A stretch of DNA of 64,000 nt from Liolophura sinensis. Lineage: Eukaryota > Mollusca > Polyplacophora > Chitonida > Chitonidae. The notes under the pieces are model-generated. The model worked only from the letters and a program-made list of their open reading frames with translations. It did not search any database and was not told the DNA's origin. Below are positions 22,428-32,656 of this stretch, one piece after another (positions within the stretch are counted from its first letter, which is position 1; the number at the start of each line of letters is the position of its first letter). Both the position numbers and the translations under genes were made by a program. The DNA lies in the NCBI RefSeq assembly GCF_032854445.1, contig NC_088307.1, forward strand, positions 498,001-562,000, read 5' to 3'.

Positions 22428-23430
22428 TGTTATGTGTGACTATTTAACGTCTTCATGTACTGTTAGTCTGCGGACCTTTGTGTTATATGTTATAAGCATA
22501 ACAGGCCCTGTTATATACGTACAGTGCGGACCTGGCCGAAAGCACCTTGTTCAATGCTCTGTTTATTTAACTGGATGTACATTGGCTGTTAATTCTGTGT
22601 CTAAGAATAGTTGAATCCACCTGGCACGTATATAAGCCGTGTTTTCTGTGCAGAGGGGAGGTATTTTTGCTGCATCCACTGGGAGCCAGGAGAGTGTGAG
22701 ACGCTCTCGTATCGAGTCCATTATGTTTATATGAGCTGGTGATGCCAGTTTCATTTGGGAGGACAGATTTTTATGCCGGCACCGTTTGTGTACCACAGTA
22801 GTACTGATGTCTGGTTTATGTGAATTTCTGCGGAAGTCACGTTTATTGGTGTTCGGATCTCTATTATGATTATACAGTGTGGACTGTGTAATTTGTTTAA
22901 CACGCTGACCTCACCTGACCGACAAGGTCGTCAAGGACTCTAAACTGAAGTTTTCAGTTTTGCAAAGGACGTTCGTTCTGCCACAAGGTGACATTACTCT
23001 ACGTCTCTGAACGGCTCGTTTGTGAGCTTCTGCGGGAGCTGTGACTGATCTGAAGTGGATTATACCTCCATGCCTGTATTTACCCTGTGTTGTGCTCTGC
23101 GGGTGTGACGTCATTCAAAGGCTTGACTGTTCCAGTTCTGTGTAACCTGTGTTCGTGTTCGCTAACCTGGCGAAGTACCTGTCTAGGACAATTTGTGAAT
23201 TGTGTGTTTATCCCGTGGTCTTTACGTTGGATTTCCTGGAATACATTCCTTGGGATGCAAAGGTGAACTGGAAACTTTTAAAGACCGGTAATACTGATGT
23301 GTATGTTGTTGTTGTTGTTGAACTGTCTGTAAAACTGTACGTCTCATTTTATATATATATAAAGCATTGTTTACATTGTAATATTGAGTCACTGAGTCTG
23401 TTTTCTGTTGCTGCTTTCAATACCGTAACA
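22428..23430 (+). repeat. 5' LTR (1003 bp)
   Basis: It starts TGTTATGTG and ends CCGTAACA, so the 5-bp ends TGTTA/TAACA are inverted. The copy at 27482-28484 is offset by exactly 5054 bp and looks identical. It carries a TATA box and a short (GTT)n run near 23305. The open frames within it (for example from 23149) occur in both LTRs and are not genes. Confidence 0.95.
22629..22635 (+). promoter_or_regulatory. TATA box in 5' LTR
   Basis: TATATAA in the context GCACGTATATAAGCC marks the probable U3 promoter. The same motif is at 27683-27689 in the 3' LTR. Confidence 0.6.
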
Positions 23431-23435
23431 GAAAT

Positions 23436-23453
23436 TGGGGGCTTGTCCGGGAA
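23436..23453 (+). promoter_or_regulatory. Primer-binding site, tRNA-Pro-like
   Basis: TGGGGGCTTGTCCGGGAA begins 5 nt after the 5' LTR. It matches the sequence complementary to the 3' end of tRNA-Pro (TGGGGGCTCGTCCGGGAT, known from retroviral primer sites) at 16 of 18 positions. It would prime minus-strand DNA synthesis. Confidence 0.8.
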
Positions 23454-23556
23454 CTGATTGTTTCCCTTTTGTTTTGCACCGGATATTTGAAGTTAAATAT
23501 GTGAGAAGCGATTGCTTAATTTTAACAGTGAATGATTCAGTGGCTAAATATTTACA

Positions 23557-26500
23557 ATGGGAGATTTTGATCCTAAACAGTTTGTTCATGCGCCCGATCA
23601 GGATGTTTTTGAGAGTTTAAAGAAGGAAGACTTGGTTAAGTTAGGGACATTTTTAGGTTTGTCCATAAAGTCTTCATGGAGGAAAAGAGATATGCAGTAT
23701 ACTTTGTTGAAACATTTAGTGGAGATAGGGAAGTTTGATAGTTCTGCATTATTTGATTATGAGTTCGAGGGTCAGTCTGATGCCGAGCTTAAGTTTAAGC
23801 AGTTTGAGTTAAAGTTGAGATTGGAGAAAGAGGAAAGAGAGAGAGAGAAAGAGAGGGAACATGAGATAGAGTTAGAAAAGTTGAAAATGCAGAGAGAGAG
23901 AGAGGAGAGAGAAATGCAAGAAAGAGAGAGGGAAAGAGAATTGGAGTTCCAAATGAAAAAGTTAGAGGTTGAGAGAGATGAGAGACAGGATTCAGGATTT
24001 GATGTGACCAAATACATTCGGTTAGTTCCATCCTTTCAGGAAAAAGAGGTGGATAAGTATTTTCTGCATTTTGAGAAAATTGCAAATAGTTTGAAGTGGC
24101 CTAAAGAGTTCTGGACTATGTTATTACAGAGTGTGCTAATTGGAAAGGCCAGGGAAATTTACACTCAGTTAAGTGTAGAGAGTGCTTCCAATTATGACTA
24201 TGTGAAAGAGGTAATTTTGAAGGGTTATGAATTGGTGCCTGAAGCTTACCGCCAGAAATTTCGTAACTATGAAAAAGGTAGAGATCAGACATACGTTGAG
24301 TTTGGTCGAGCTAAGGAGCAGTTGTTTGATCGCTGGTGTATAGCCAAGAAAATAAGCAAGGATTTTGAAAGTTTGCGTCAGCTTGTGCTGGTAGAAGAGT
24401 TCAAGCGTTGTATTCATAATGATGTAAAGGTGTTCGTTCATGTGCAGAAGGCGAGCACACTTGAAGAGGCAGCCAGTTTAGCTGATGATTATTCCTTGAC
24501 ACATAAGGTTACATACACGGGTAAGCCATTTAATTCATTTACACGTAGAAATACCCAGTCACATGCAACAGGTAGAGGTAGCTCTACACAGAAGAGTTCT
24601 ACACCAGGCTCCAATGGTTCTACAGCTCATGGTTCACGTAGTTCAGATTGGAATGGTAGTCCTCGAAATAGGGTCACTTGTAATTTTTGCAAGCGGGTAG
24701 GTCACGTGATGAGTGAATGTTACACGTTGAAAAGGAGACGGGAAGCTCAGAATGAGTCTAAGCCCACAGGTCTTTGTGTTGCAATGCACAAAACATTGCC
24801 GGAAGTTACATCAGCAGTTAAAAGCAGATCTGAGTTAGCTGATATGGGATTGGATAAGATTCCCAAATGCTCTATGGATAGCTTCGCTCCGTTTATCAAT
24901 TCTGGTTCAGTGTCGCTTAGAAGCGACATGTCTTGTGCTACCCCTATAAAGATATTGAGGGATACTGGGGCATCTCAGTCTCTGTTGTTGATGAATACTC
25001 TGCCCTTTTCTGAAGAGTCATACTCTGGGGTTCGTGCCCTTATTAGAGGTGTAGAGTCTAGTGACTTTGTCAGTGTTCCCCTTCATGATATTTATTTGTC
25101 ATCAGATTTGATATCTGGACCTGTCAGGGTAGGCATTAAGCCTTCATTACCTTTTGAGGGTATTCATTTGTTGTTGGGAAATGACTTAGCACATGATAAA
25201 GTTACTGTTGATCCCTTAATGGTTGATAAGCCTTCTCTGAATTCAGTCACAGAGCCAGTTGAAAGCGAGATAGCGGGTTTATATCCTTCCTGTGTTGTTA
25301 CAAGAGCTATGTCTAGAAAAGTCAGTACAGACCAGGGTAGTACTGTTGATTTGAGTGAGACTTTTCTCAACAAAATGTTGGATGGAGATTCTTCCAAATT
25401 AGACAGCCAGCAGGAAGTAGATACTAATTTTGTTAGTGGTGATCAGCCATTTTGTAGGACTGAGTTGATTGCTGAACAACACAGTGATCCAAGTATTTCT
25501 TGCTTGTTTAATGAGGCAGCTAAAGATGGTGAATCTTTACCTGACCCATGCTACTACTATGTCAAGTCTGGCATATTGATGCGGCAGTGGAGGCCTCCCG
25601 ATGTTTCGTTGGAGGATGAATGGGCAGTTAAGCATCAGGTAGTTGTGCCCAAGTCTTATCGTAAAGACATACTGACCATAGCGCATGAAACGCCGTTAGC
25701 AGGTCATTTAGGTGTTAATAAGACCTATCATAAGATTCTCAGTCATTTTTATTGGCCAGGAATAAGGAAAGATGTTACTGAATTTTGCAGGTCTTGTCAT
25801 GCATGTCAGTTAGTGGGGAAACCTAACCAGACGATCCCCAAGGCAGCCTTGAGGCCTATTCCTGCAATTGGTGAGCCATTCAGTAGAATCTTAATAGATT
25901 GTGTTGGTCCGCTACCTAAGACAAAGTCTGGAAATCAGTATATGTTAACCATAATGTGTACTTCAACTCGTTTCCCTGAGGCAATTCCACTAAGGAATAT
26001 TACTGCCAAGACTGTAATTAAGGCTTTAGTTAAGTTCTTTACCATGTTTGGTCTGCCTAAGTCAGTACAGTCAGACCAGGGTTCAAATTTCATGTCTGGT
26101 GTGTTCCAACAAGTTATGCATGAGCTAGGTATTAGCCAGTATAAATCCTCAGCTTATCACCCACAAAGTCAAGGAGCACTAGAGAGATTCCATCAGACAC
26201 TGAAAAGTATGATAAGAACTTACTGCTTTGAGACAGGGAAAGATTGGGACGAGGGTGTACCTTTGTTAATGTTTGCTGTAAGAGAGTCTGTACAAGAGTC
26301 ACTTGGATTTAGTCCATTTGAGCTTGTGTTTGGCCATACTGTGCGTGGTCCACTACAGTTGTTCAAGGAAAAGTTTGTGTCTGGTGATAGTGACAATGTT
26401 AACCTATTACAGTATGTGTCAAGTTTTCGTACTAAGCTCAACAGAGTATGTGAGTTAGCCAGAGAGAATCTTACAGCTTCTCAGAAGAGTATGAAAACTA

Positions 26501-26832
26501 AGTATGACAAAGAGACAGTAAGACGCAGATTTGAAGTTGGTCAGAAGGTATTGGCCTTACTTCCAGTTAGTGGTAAGCCACTTGAGGCACGTTATTTTGG
26601 ACCTTATGTAGTAGACAAGAGGCTAAGTGATCTTAATTATATTATTTTCACTCCTGATCGGCGCAAATCTAGACAACTTTGTCACATTAACATGTTAAAG
26701 CCATATGTAGACAGAGATAGCACTGATCTCAATGTTGTACATCCTAGTGGAGTTGCTATCTCTTGTTTTCCAGTGCCAAGTTGTAAGAGAGAGTTAAAGC
26801 GTTTTTTTGGGCATGGCAGGTTATTATCGTAA
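23557..26832 (+). CDS. Gypsy-type Gag-protease-integrase polyprotein (interrupted)
   Basis: A 1091-codon frame with ATG 103 nt after the primer site. In order: an Arg/Glu-rich helix (about residues 85-145, from a purine-rich tract), a SCAN-like Gag domain (about 150-310), a CCHC zinc knuckle (C375, C378, H383, C388), an aspartic protease motif DTGA (D469), integrase with H710/H717/C747/C750 zinc ligands and catalytic D781, D840 and E876 (35 residues between the last two), and a GPY motif (1015-1017). The frame then passes directly into the FPVP...KRELKRF region of reverse transcriptase without fingers or palm. It leaves the true frame at a run of seven T (26802-26808) and stops at TAA 26830. 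About 190 residues of RT are missing between integrase and that point. Confidence 0.9.
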   Translation: MGDFDPKQFVHAPDQDVFESLKKEDLVKLGTFLGLSIKSSWRKRDMQYTLLKHLVEIGKFDSSALFDYEFEGQSDAELKFKQFELKLRLEKEEREREKEREHEIELEKLKMQREREEREMQERERERELEFQMKKLEVERDERQDSGFDVTKYIRLVPSFQEKEVDKYFLHFEKIANSLKWPKEFWTMLLQSVLIGKAREIYTQLSVESASNYDYVKEVILKGYELVPEAYRQKFRNYEKGRDQTYVEFGRAKEQLFDRWCIAKKISKDFESLRQLVLVEEFKRCIHNDVKVFVHVQKASTLEEAASLADDYSLTHKVTYTGKPFNSFTRRNTQSHATGRGSSTQKSSTPGSNGSTAHGSRSSDWNGSPRNRVTCNFCKRVGHVMSECYTLKRRREAQNESKPTGLCVAMHKTLPEVTSAVKSRSELADMGLDKIPKCSMDSFAPFINSGSVSLRSDMSCATPIKILRDTGASQSLLLMNTLPFSEESYSGVRALIRGVESSDFVSVPLHDIYLSSDLISGPVRVGIKPSLPFEGIHLLLGNDLAHDKVTVDPLMVDKPSLNSVTEPVESEIAGLYPSCVVTRAMSRKVSTDQGSTVDLSETFLNKMLDGDSSKLDSQQEVDTNFVSGDQPFCRTELIAEQHSDPSISCLFNEAAKDGESLPDPCYYYVKSGILMRQWRPPDVSLEDEWAVKHQVVVPKSYRKDILTIAHETPLAGHLGVNKTYHKILSHFYWPGIRKDVTEFCRSCHACQLVGKPNQTIPKAALRPIPAIGEPFSRILIDCVGPLPKTKSGNQYMLTIMCTSTRFPEAIPLRNITAKTVIKALVKFFTMFGLPKSVQSDQGSNFMSGVFQQVMHELGISQYKSSAYHPQSQGALERFHQTLKSMIRTYCFETGKDWDEGVPLLMFAVRESVQESLGFSPFELVFGHTVRGPLQLFKEKFVSGDSDNVNLLQYVSSFRTKLNRVCELARENLTASQKSMKTKYDKETVRRRFEVGQKVLALLPVSGKPLEARYFGPYVVDKRLSDLNYIIFTPDRRKSRQLCHINMLKPYVDRDSTDLNVVHPSGVAISCFPVPSCKRELKRFFGHGRLLS

Positions 26833-27367
26833 GTTCTGTAGGAACTTTTCATTTGTTAGTGAGCCACTAACTCAGCTGTTAAAGAAAGGTGCTAAATTCT
26901 TGTGGTCCATTGAGTGTCAGAGATCTTTTGATAGATTAAAGGCCATGCTAAGCAGCGGCCCCATACTTGTAGCACCTGATTTTAATTTACCATTTAAGCT
27001 AGCTGTTGATGCTAGTGATATATCTGCTGGGGCAGTTTTGTTACAAGAAAATGAAACAGATCATGTTGATCACCCTGTATGTTTTTTTTCTCGCAAATTT
27101 GACAAGTGCCAGAGAAATTATTCGACAATAGAAAAGGAATGTCTGTCCTTGATTCTAGCATTACAGCATTTTGAAGTATATGTGACTTCGTCAAGTTACC
27201 CCATTGTTGTGTATACAGATCACAATCCCTTAACCTTCTTGCACAAACTCAAAGGTAAAAACCGAAGATTGTTACGGTGGAGTTTGCTTTTGCAAGAATT
27301 TAATCTAGAGATTAGACACATAAAAGGGAAAGATAATGTGATTGCTGATTGTTTGTCACGTGTCTAG
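26807..27367 (+). pseudogene. RT thumb and RNase H part of the same polyprotein, frameshifted
   Basis: The frame following the T7 run reads MAGYYRKFCRNF and then the connection and RNase H. RNase H acidic residues are present: D68 (AVDASD), E109 or E111 (TIEKE), D138 (YTDHN) and D181 (IADCLSRV, counted from 26807), so RNase H itself looks intact. It ends at TAG 27365-27367. It overlaps the upstream frame by 26 nt. It has no start of its own and depended on the upstream frame, so I call it a broken segment rather than a separate gene. Programmed frameshifting at the T7 run is a less likely alternative. Confidence 0.8.
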
Positions 27368-27470
27368 TTGGTTTTCTGCAGCTGTGTTTTTATAGACTGT
27401 GGTAAACGTTATTATTATTCATAATTATGACTATGTTAAAGAAAGTTTTATGCAAAACTTTCTTTCCCTG
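27368..27470 (+). other. Short untranslated segment before the polypurine tract
   Basis: About 100 bp without coding signs between the RNase H stop and the polypurine tract. Confidence 0.5.
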
Positions 27471-27481
27471 AAGGGTGGGGG
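27471..27481 (+). promoter_or_regulatory. Polypurine tract
   Basis: AAGGGTGGGGG directly abuts the 3' LTR. This is the expected plus-strand DNA primer site; a single T interrupts the purines. Confidence 0.8.
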
Positions 27482-28484
27482 TGTTATGTGTGACTATTTA
27501 ACGTCTTCATGTACTGTTAGTCTGCGGACCTTTGTGTTATATGTTATAAGCATAACAGGCCCTGTTATATACGTACAGTGCGGACCTGGCCGAAAGCACC
27601 TTGTTCAATGCTCTGTTTATTTAACTGGATGTACATTGGCTGTTAATTCTGTGTCTAAGAATAGTTGAATCCACCTGGCACGTATATAAGCCGTGTTTTC
27701 TGTGCAGAGGGGAGGTATTTTTGCTGCATCCACTGGGAGCCAGGAGAGTGTGAGACGCTCTCGTATCGAGTCCATTATGTTTATATGAGCTGGTGATGCC
27801 AGTTTCATTTGGGAGGACAGATTTTTATGCCGGCACCGTTTGTGTACCACAGTAGTACTGATGTCTGGTTTATGTGAATTTCTGCGGAAGTCACGTTTAT
27901 TGGTGTTCGGATCTCTATTATGATTATACAGTGTGGACTGTGTAATTTGTTTAACACGCTGACCTCACCTGACCGACAAGGTCGTCAAGGACTCTAAACT
28001 GAAGTTTTCAGTTTTGCAAAGGACGTTCGTTCTGCCACAAGGTGACATTACTCTACGTCTCTGAACGGCTCGTTTGTGAGCTTCTGCGGGAGCTGTGACT
28101 GATCTGAAGTGGATTATACCTCCATGCCTGTATTTACCCTGTGTTGTGCTCTGCGGGTGTGACGTCATTCAAAGGCTTGACTGTTCCAGTTCTGTGTAAC
28201 CTGTGTTCGTGTTCGCTAACCTGGCGAAGTACCTGTCTAGGACAATTTGTGAATTGTGTGTTTATCCCGTGGTCTTTACGTTGGATTTCCTGGAATACAT
28301 TCCTTGGGATGCAAAGGTGAACTGGAAACTTTTAAAGACCGGTAATACTGATGTGTATGTTGTTGTTGTTGTTGAACTGTCTGTAAAACTGTACGTCTCA
28401 TTTTATATATATATAAAGCATTGTTTACATTGTAATATTGAGTCACTGAGTCTGTTTTCTGTTGCTGCTTTCAATACCGTAACA
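27482..28484 (+). repeat. 3' LTR (1003 bp)
   Basis: It is the same as 22428-23430 as far as I can read, with TGTTATGTG at its start and CCGTAACA at its end. TATATAA is at 27683-27689. It is followed by ATCC (28485-28488). Confidence 0.95.
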
Positions 28485-28488
28485 ATCC
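28485..28488. repeat. Target-site duplication ATCC, right copy
   Basis: It matches 22424-22427 on the other side of the element. Confidence 0.85.
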
Positions 28489-29132
28489 GAATCTAACAAC
28501 ATGCAAGAAAGAACCAATCACCGGTATTCTATACGTGACACCAAGTCCACATTCCACGGTAGTGCTTGGTGAATACTTCCCAAGTGTTATACAAACATGG
28601 ATAGCTCAGTTGTGCGGTGACTGTAACCGTTCGTTTAAGGGCCATTGTGATGTAATTATCATACAGGCTTATACAATCATGTAAAAGACAATAAGAACAT
28701 CCAAAACTGCGTCAGTTTCAGTGGCAATTGGCATGTGTAACATTAGACTCTGGCGGCTCAATCGACCACTGTGTGGCCTCGGACACACCAGACCGATATT
28801 GTTAACTCTTGCATTTTCCAGGTTTATATTCACCAATAAATGGTGTTAATGCCATCACTAAATAATAATCTACATTTATTTATGTTGACATCTCCATTGA
28901 TATGGATTTTGTTTTGTATTTTGCAGTCCCTGTAATGAATTTGAGAATAGAGGACCGATGCATATGGAGATAGGTGCAGACACTTCACTGACCACTTATC
29001 CGGATAACCAAATTCCTTACAGATGTCCGCAGAAGGAAGCATTTACTGATCATGACATGAGATACGCTAACCATTACTTAAACCTTTTGAAAGTAGCACA
29101 TTAGTGTCCTTATTTGTAAATAGTTCATCTGG
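28489..29132. other. Right flank of the Gypsy element; nothing recognised
   Basis: Unique sequence. The first ~200 bp continue the open frame interrupted by the element (stop at 28682-28684). No known motif is seen. Confidence 0.4.
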
Positions 29133-29822
29133 GAAAAACTGGGGAGTAAGCATAGAGTACAGCTGTAATATGCACACCTGTTATATCCTAGGGAGTAAGT
29201 ATAGAGTACAGCTGTAATATGCACACCTGTTACGTCCTGAGAAGTAAGCATAGAGTACAGCTATAACATGCACACCTGTTATGTCCAAGGGAGAAAGCAT
29301 AGAGTACAGCTGTAATATGCACACCTGTTACGTCCTGTTACGTTCTAGTGGGAAGCATAGAGTACAGCTCTTATAGGCACACCTGTAACGTTCTGGGAAG
29401 TAAGCATAGAGTACATCTGTAATATGCACACCTGTTACGTCCTGAGAAGTAAGCATAGAGTACTGCTGTAATATGCACACCTGTTACGCCCTGGGGAGTA
29501 AGCATAGAATACAGCTGTTTAGGCATAAATGTTACGTCCTGGGAAGTAAGCATAGAGTACAGCTGTAATATGAACCCTATTACCTCCTGGGAAGTAAGCA
29601 TAGAGTACAGTTGTAATAGGCACACCTGTTACGTCCTAGGTAGTAAGCTCAGAGTAAAGCTGTAATAAGCACACCTGTTACGTCCTAGGGAGTAAGCACA
29701 GAGTACAGCTGTAATGGACACACCTGTTACGTCCTGGGAAGTAAGCATATGCACACCTGTTACGTCCTAGGTACTAAGCACAGAGTACAGATGTAATACG
29801 CACACCTGTTACATCCTGGGAC
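29133..29822. repeat. ~49-bp minisatellite
   Basis: About 14 copies of GGGAGTAAGCATAGAGTACA, GCTGTAATATGCACACCTGT and TACGTCCT with small length changes; some units are truncated (for example near 29745). The spacing of AGCTGTAATA is 49 bp at 29161-29259. Confidence 0.92.
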
Positions 29823-30184
29823 AGTTGAAAGTCGACGTTTACAGGGGATATCACAGTTCAGATTTACACAAGGTGGGGTTCTGCTTTGATTTTGACAAGA
29901 GATCCGTAACAGGGGTGGATTGCGACAAGGATCAGCTGATGTGCTCAGTACCCTCCGTCGATGTGACCGTGACGGCAGTTCCAGCCGTCGGTTTAAAGCA
30001 TGGGTTCTCAGTTGGCTTAGTGCCGTGTGATTGCCCCGCTTTCGCTCTTGTCATTCGATCGGCTTTAGAACAATTGTAACAGTTAAAAGAATATGTCACC
30101 GAAAGAGCCCTGTCCTGTACCACTGAAGAACAAAGCACTCGTATATGTCTTTTACGGCCACATTGTGACATGCCGTTAAATGTA
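29823..30184. other. Unique spacer between two arrays
   Basis: It holds an 84-codon + frame (29825-30079) and overlapping minus frames with a CYNCSK motif. It is somewhat GC-richer than its neighbours, but no family was recognised and no splice borders are convincing. Confidence 0.35.
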
Positions 30185-30930
30185 GAAGTATTAGGCCGAC
30201 AAAATCGGCGGACAAAAGCCCCGGCAGAAAAAAAAAACCCGCGGACAAAAACTCCGGCCAACATAAGTGACAAGGGACATACGCATAGGCGGACATAAGC
30301 TCGTGGGGTACATAAGCTTTTTGGGGAAATACGCCCCGGGGTACAATCCGCGGGGGGCATAAACCCCGGCGGATGTAAGCCCCGGGAAGATAAGCCCCAG
30401 GGGGACATAAAGTCCCGGGGGAAATAAACCCCGAAGGACATAAGCCCCAGCAAACATAAGCCCCCGGGGGACATAAGCCCCGGCGGACGTAAGCCCCGGG
30501 AAGATAAGCCCCAGGGGGGCATAAAGTCCCGGGGGAAATAAACCCCGAAGGACATAAGCCCCAGCAAACATAAGCCCCCGGGGGACATAAGCCCCGGCGG
30601 ACGTAAGCTCGTGAGGGACATAAGCTCGTGGGGGACATAAGCCCCGAAGGATAAGCCCCTGGGGACAAACCCCGCCTGACACAAGCCTCGGCGGGCATAA
30701 GCCCCCGGCGGACGTAAGCTCCGGGGAGACGTAAGCCCCGGGGAAATAGGCCCCAACGGATATTAGCCCCAGCAGACATAAGCCCCGGCCGACATAAGCC
30801 CCTAGGGGACATAACCCCCATGGGACATAAGCCACGGGGGACATAAGCCACGGGGGACATAACCCCCATGGGACATAAGCCACGGGGGACATAAGCCACG
30901 GGGGACATAAGCCACGGGGGACATAAGATT
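30185..30930. repeat. GC-rich short-unit array (ACATAAGCCCCGG type)
   Basis: About 43 copies of a 15-18-bp unit, consensus GACATAAGCCCCGGGG, with variants CGTAAGCCCCGGCGG, ATAAACCCCGAAGG and ATAAGCCACGGG. A 114-bp block starting at 30375 is repeated at 30489. Three long minus-strand frames (233-310 codons, Gly/Pro/Leu/Tyr-rich) read through it and are by-products. Confidence 0.93.
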
Positions 30931-32656
30931 AAGGGTATATGGTACATAACATACGTTGCTTGGTCCTTTGAGAAAACTTGAAACACTCTCCCTGAAGTGA
31001 CCTTTAATACTGTAGTACTCGTTTGCAATCGATAGATCCCCTACTTATTCATTCAAATTTCATATATTTTAAATCTTTTGTGACGAGATTGTAGAGAGAT
31101 GAATACCTACCATATTCATATACCGTATACAGAATAACCGACCCGCATTAGAGGATTATCTTGCTCTTTTGCACCTTTTGTTAGACATTTTTCCTATTCT
31201 AAGAACGAATTCAGGGCAAAAGTATAACAAACGTATTTAAAAATTTAGACTATTGAGAAATTTAAACCAAATCATTTTCTTAAGATATGTTAGGCCATAG
31301 CATGTAAATTATATTTCCGGCAAAGAAAATCATCTTGCAGCTTGTAAGAGTTTTTTCTGTTCTAATAACACAAATCGGATATATGTGTCAATTGTTTCTA
31401 TCCGGGAAATAAAATTTGCATGCATCAGCCTAACATCTTCAAAGTAAATGGTCGAGTCCAAATACTCGTAGAAGTGAGGGTTTTAACCCAAGTAAACAAA
31501 AGAAAGGAAATGTGCCTGTCTCGATTTTTTAGGGTGTAGATATTCAAAACCATATAGCCAGTATTAATTTTTTTCCGGATTTATGGGAATTAATAGTATA
31601 TAAACTTTTAATTTACGCAATGAGTATATCATGGTTTGGATTTAACGTTAAGATGACTGACTAGTTTTACTGGTCATATACATCCATGTAGAGCATATAA
31701 AATAGAAACAATAATGCAGTAAGCTATAAAAACAGATTTATTATACTTTATTCTGACTATTATTTAAAGAATATTAAAAATTAATATTTTTCTTTTTTAA
31801 TTATAATATGATTTGGTTTAAATGTCTAAATAATCTAAATTTTTAAATACAATTGTTGTAGTGAACATCTTATGCAACACAAAATTGCATAAGATGCCTG
31901 TAGACCTACTTGCTGTGTATGTGTTAATGTGTGTGACTAAGTTATAACAAATATAAGAACGACATTAACATAAAGTATATCGTATGTATTGCAAGTGAAT
32001 TTGTCACAGATTTTACACACACACTCTACATATAAGAACAATTAAGTCTGAACGGTGTGACAGGCTTCTATGAAAGCGTTATTGCGCATGTATATTCTAT
32101 AGTTGGTGCGCTATTATAACTTCCACTGCAATTTTTTAAACGTATTTGAAATAAGTCTGGTTTTGTTTGGTTTAGGAGATAACTGTAAACGGTCAAGCCA
32201 ACGTTTTTGTACCTACTTCCATATTACCAGGAGAACCTTCAATAGCAGTAGTTCAAAAACGGTGCCCTGAATTTTTGATATTCTGTAGAAATAAAGCTAC
32301 TCCTGGTGGCTTGGAATAGTAACTCGCGAATGTCTGGGTATAAACCCACTGTGTCAGCTGAAGTTGACAAAATAACTGAGTTAATAGTAACAGAAATCAA
32401 CACGTAACGAAGGACCTTCGGAGTCAGACAAACGTTCAATACAAGGGAAGCCACTCTGGTTGAAGTGTCTCCTTCCCACTGACCACGAGACATTGTATCA
32501 ATGAAAATGCTTTAGATTAGGAGCGTTGCTGTCAACGTTATTTTCGATCCGGTGAAAATGTGCTTCCTTAAAAGGAGAATTTTCCCTTTACGCACATGTG
32601 TTTAGGGCTTTTTATCAACGTAAACATCCACAATGTAGACCTCCTGAATTGTAACC
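30931..32656. other. AT-rich unannotated stretch
   Basis: Very AT-rich between 31560 and 31860. Short frames only, for example 32239-32493 on -, with no family recognised. No repeats longer than a few units. Confidence 0.4.

Larger units (their letters stand above)
22428..28484 (+). mobile_element. Ty3/Gypsy-type LTR retrotransposon, RT-deleted, complete ends
   Basis: The 6057-bp element is bounded by 1003-bp LTRs in which I could find no differences, with ATCC duplications, a tRNA-Pro-like primer site and a polypurine tract. The internal order is Gag (charged helix, SCAN-like domain, CCHC knuckle), protease, integrase, then the end of reverse transcriptase and RNase H. Integrase before RT/RH is the order described for Gmr1-type Gypsy elements, not the usual Gypsy order. 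The RT fingers/palm with the YxDD motif are missing, and a T7 run puts RNase H in another frame. No env is present. Identical LTRs mean a recent insertion. It is probably non-autonomous, or was damaged after insertion. Confidence 0.92.

Noticed and set aside
22911-23457. Open frames repeated at 27965-28496, at first sight duplicated genes
   Set aside because: They are the two LTRs of the same element, 5054 bp apart.
29825-30090. Possible Ly6-like Cys motif (CYNCSK) on the minus strand
   Set aside because: The remaining cysteines of a Ly6 domain are absent in frame and no splice borders are convincing.
30096-31028. Minus-strand frames up to 310 codons, collagen-like Gly/Pro composition
   Set aside because: They read through the GC-rich short-unit array in several frames with no start context, domain or splice sites.
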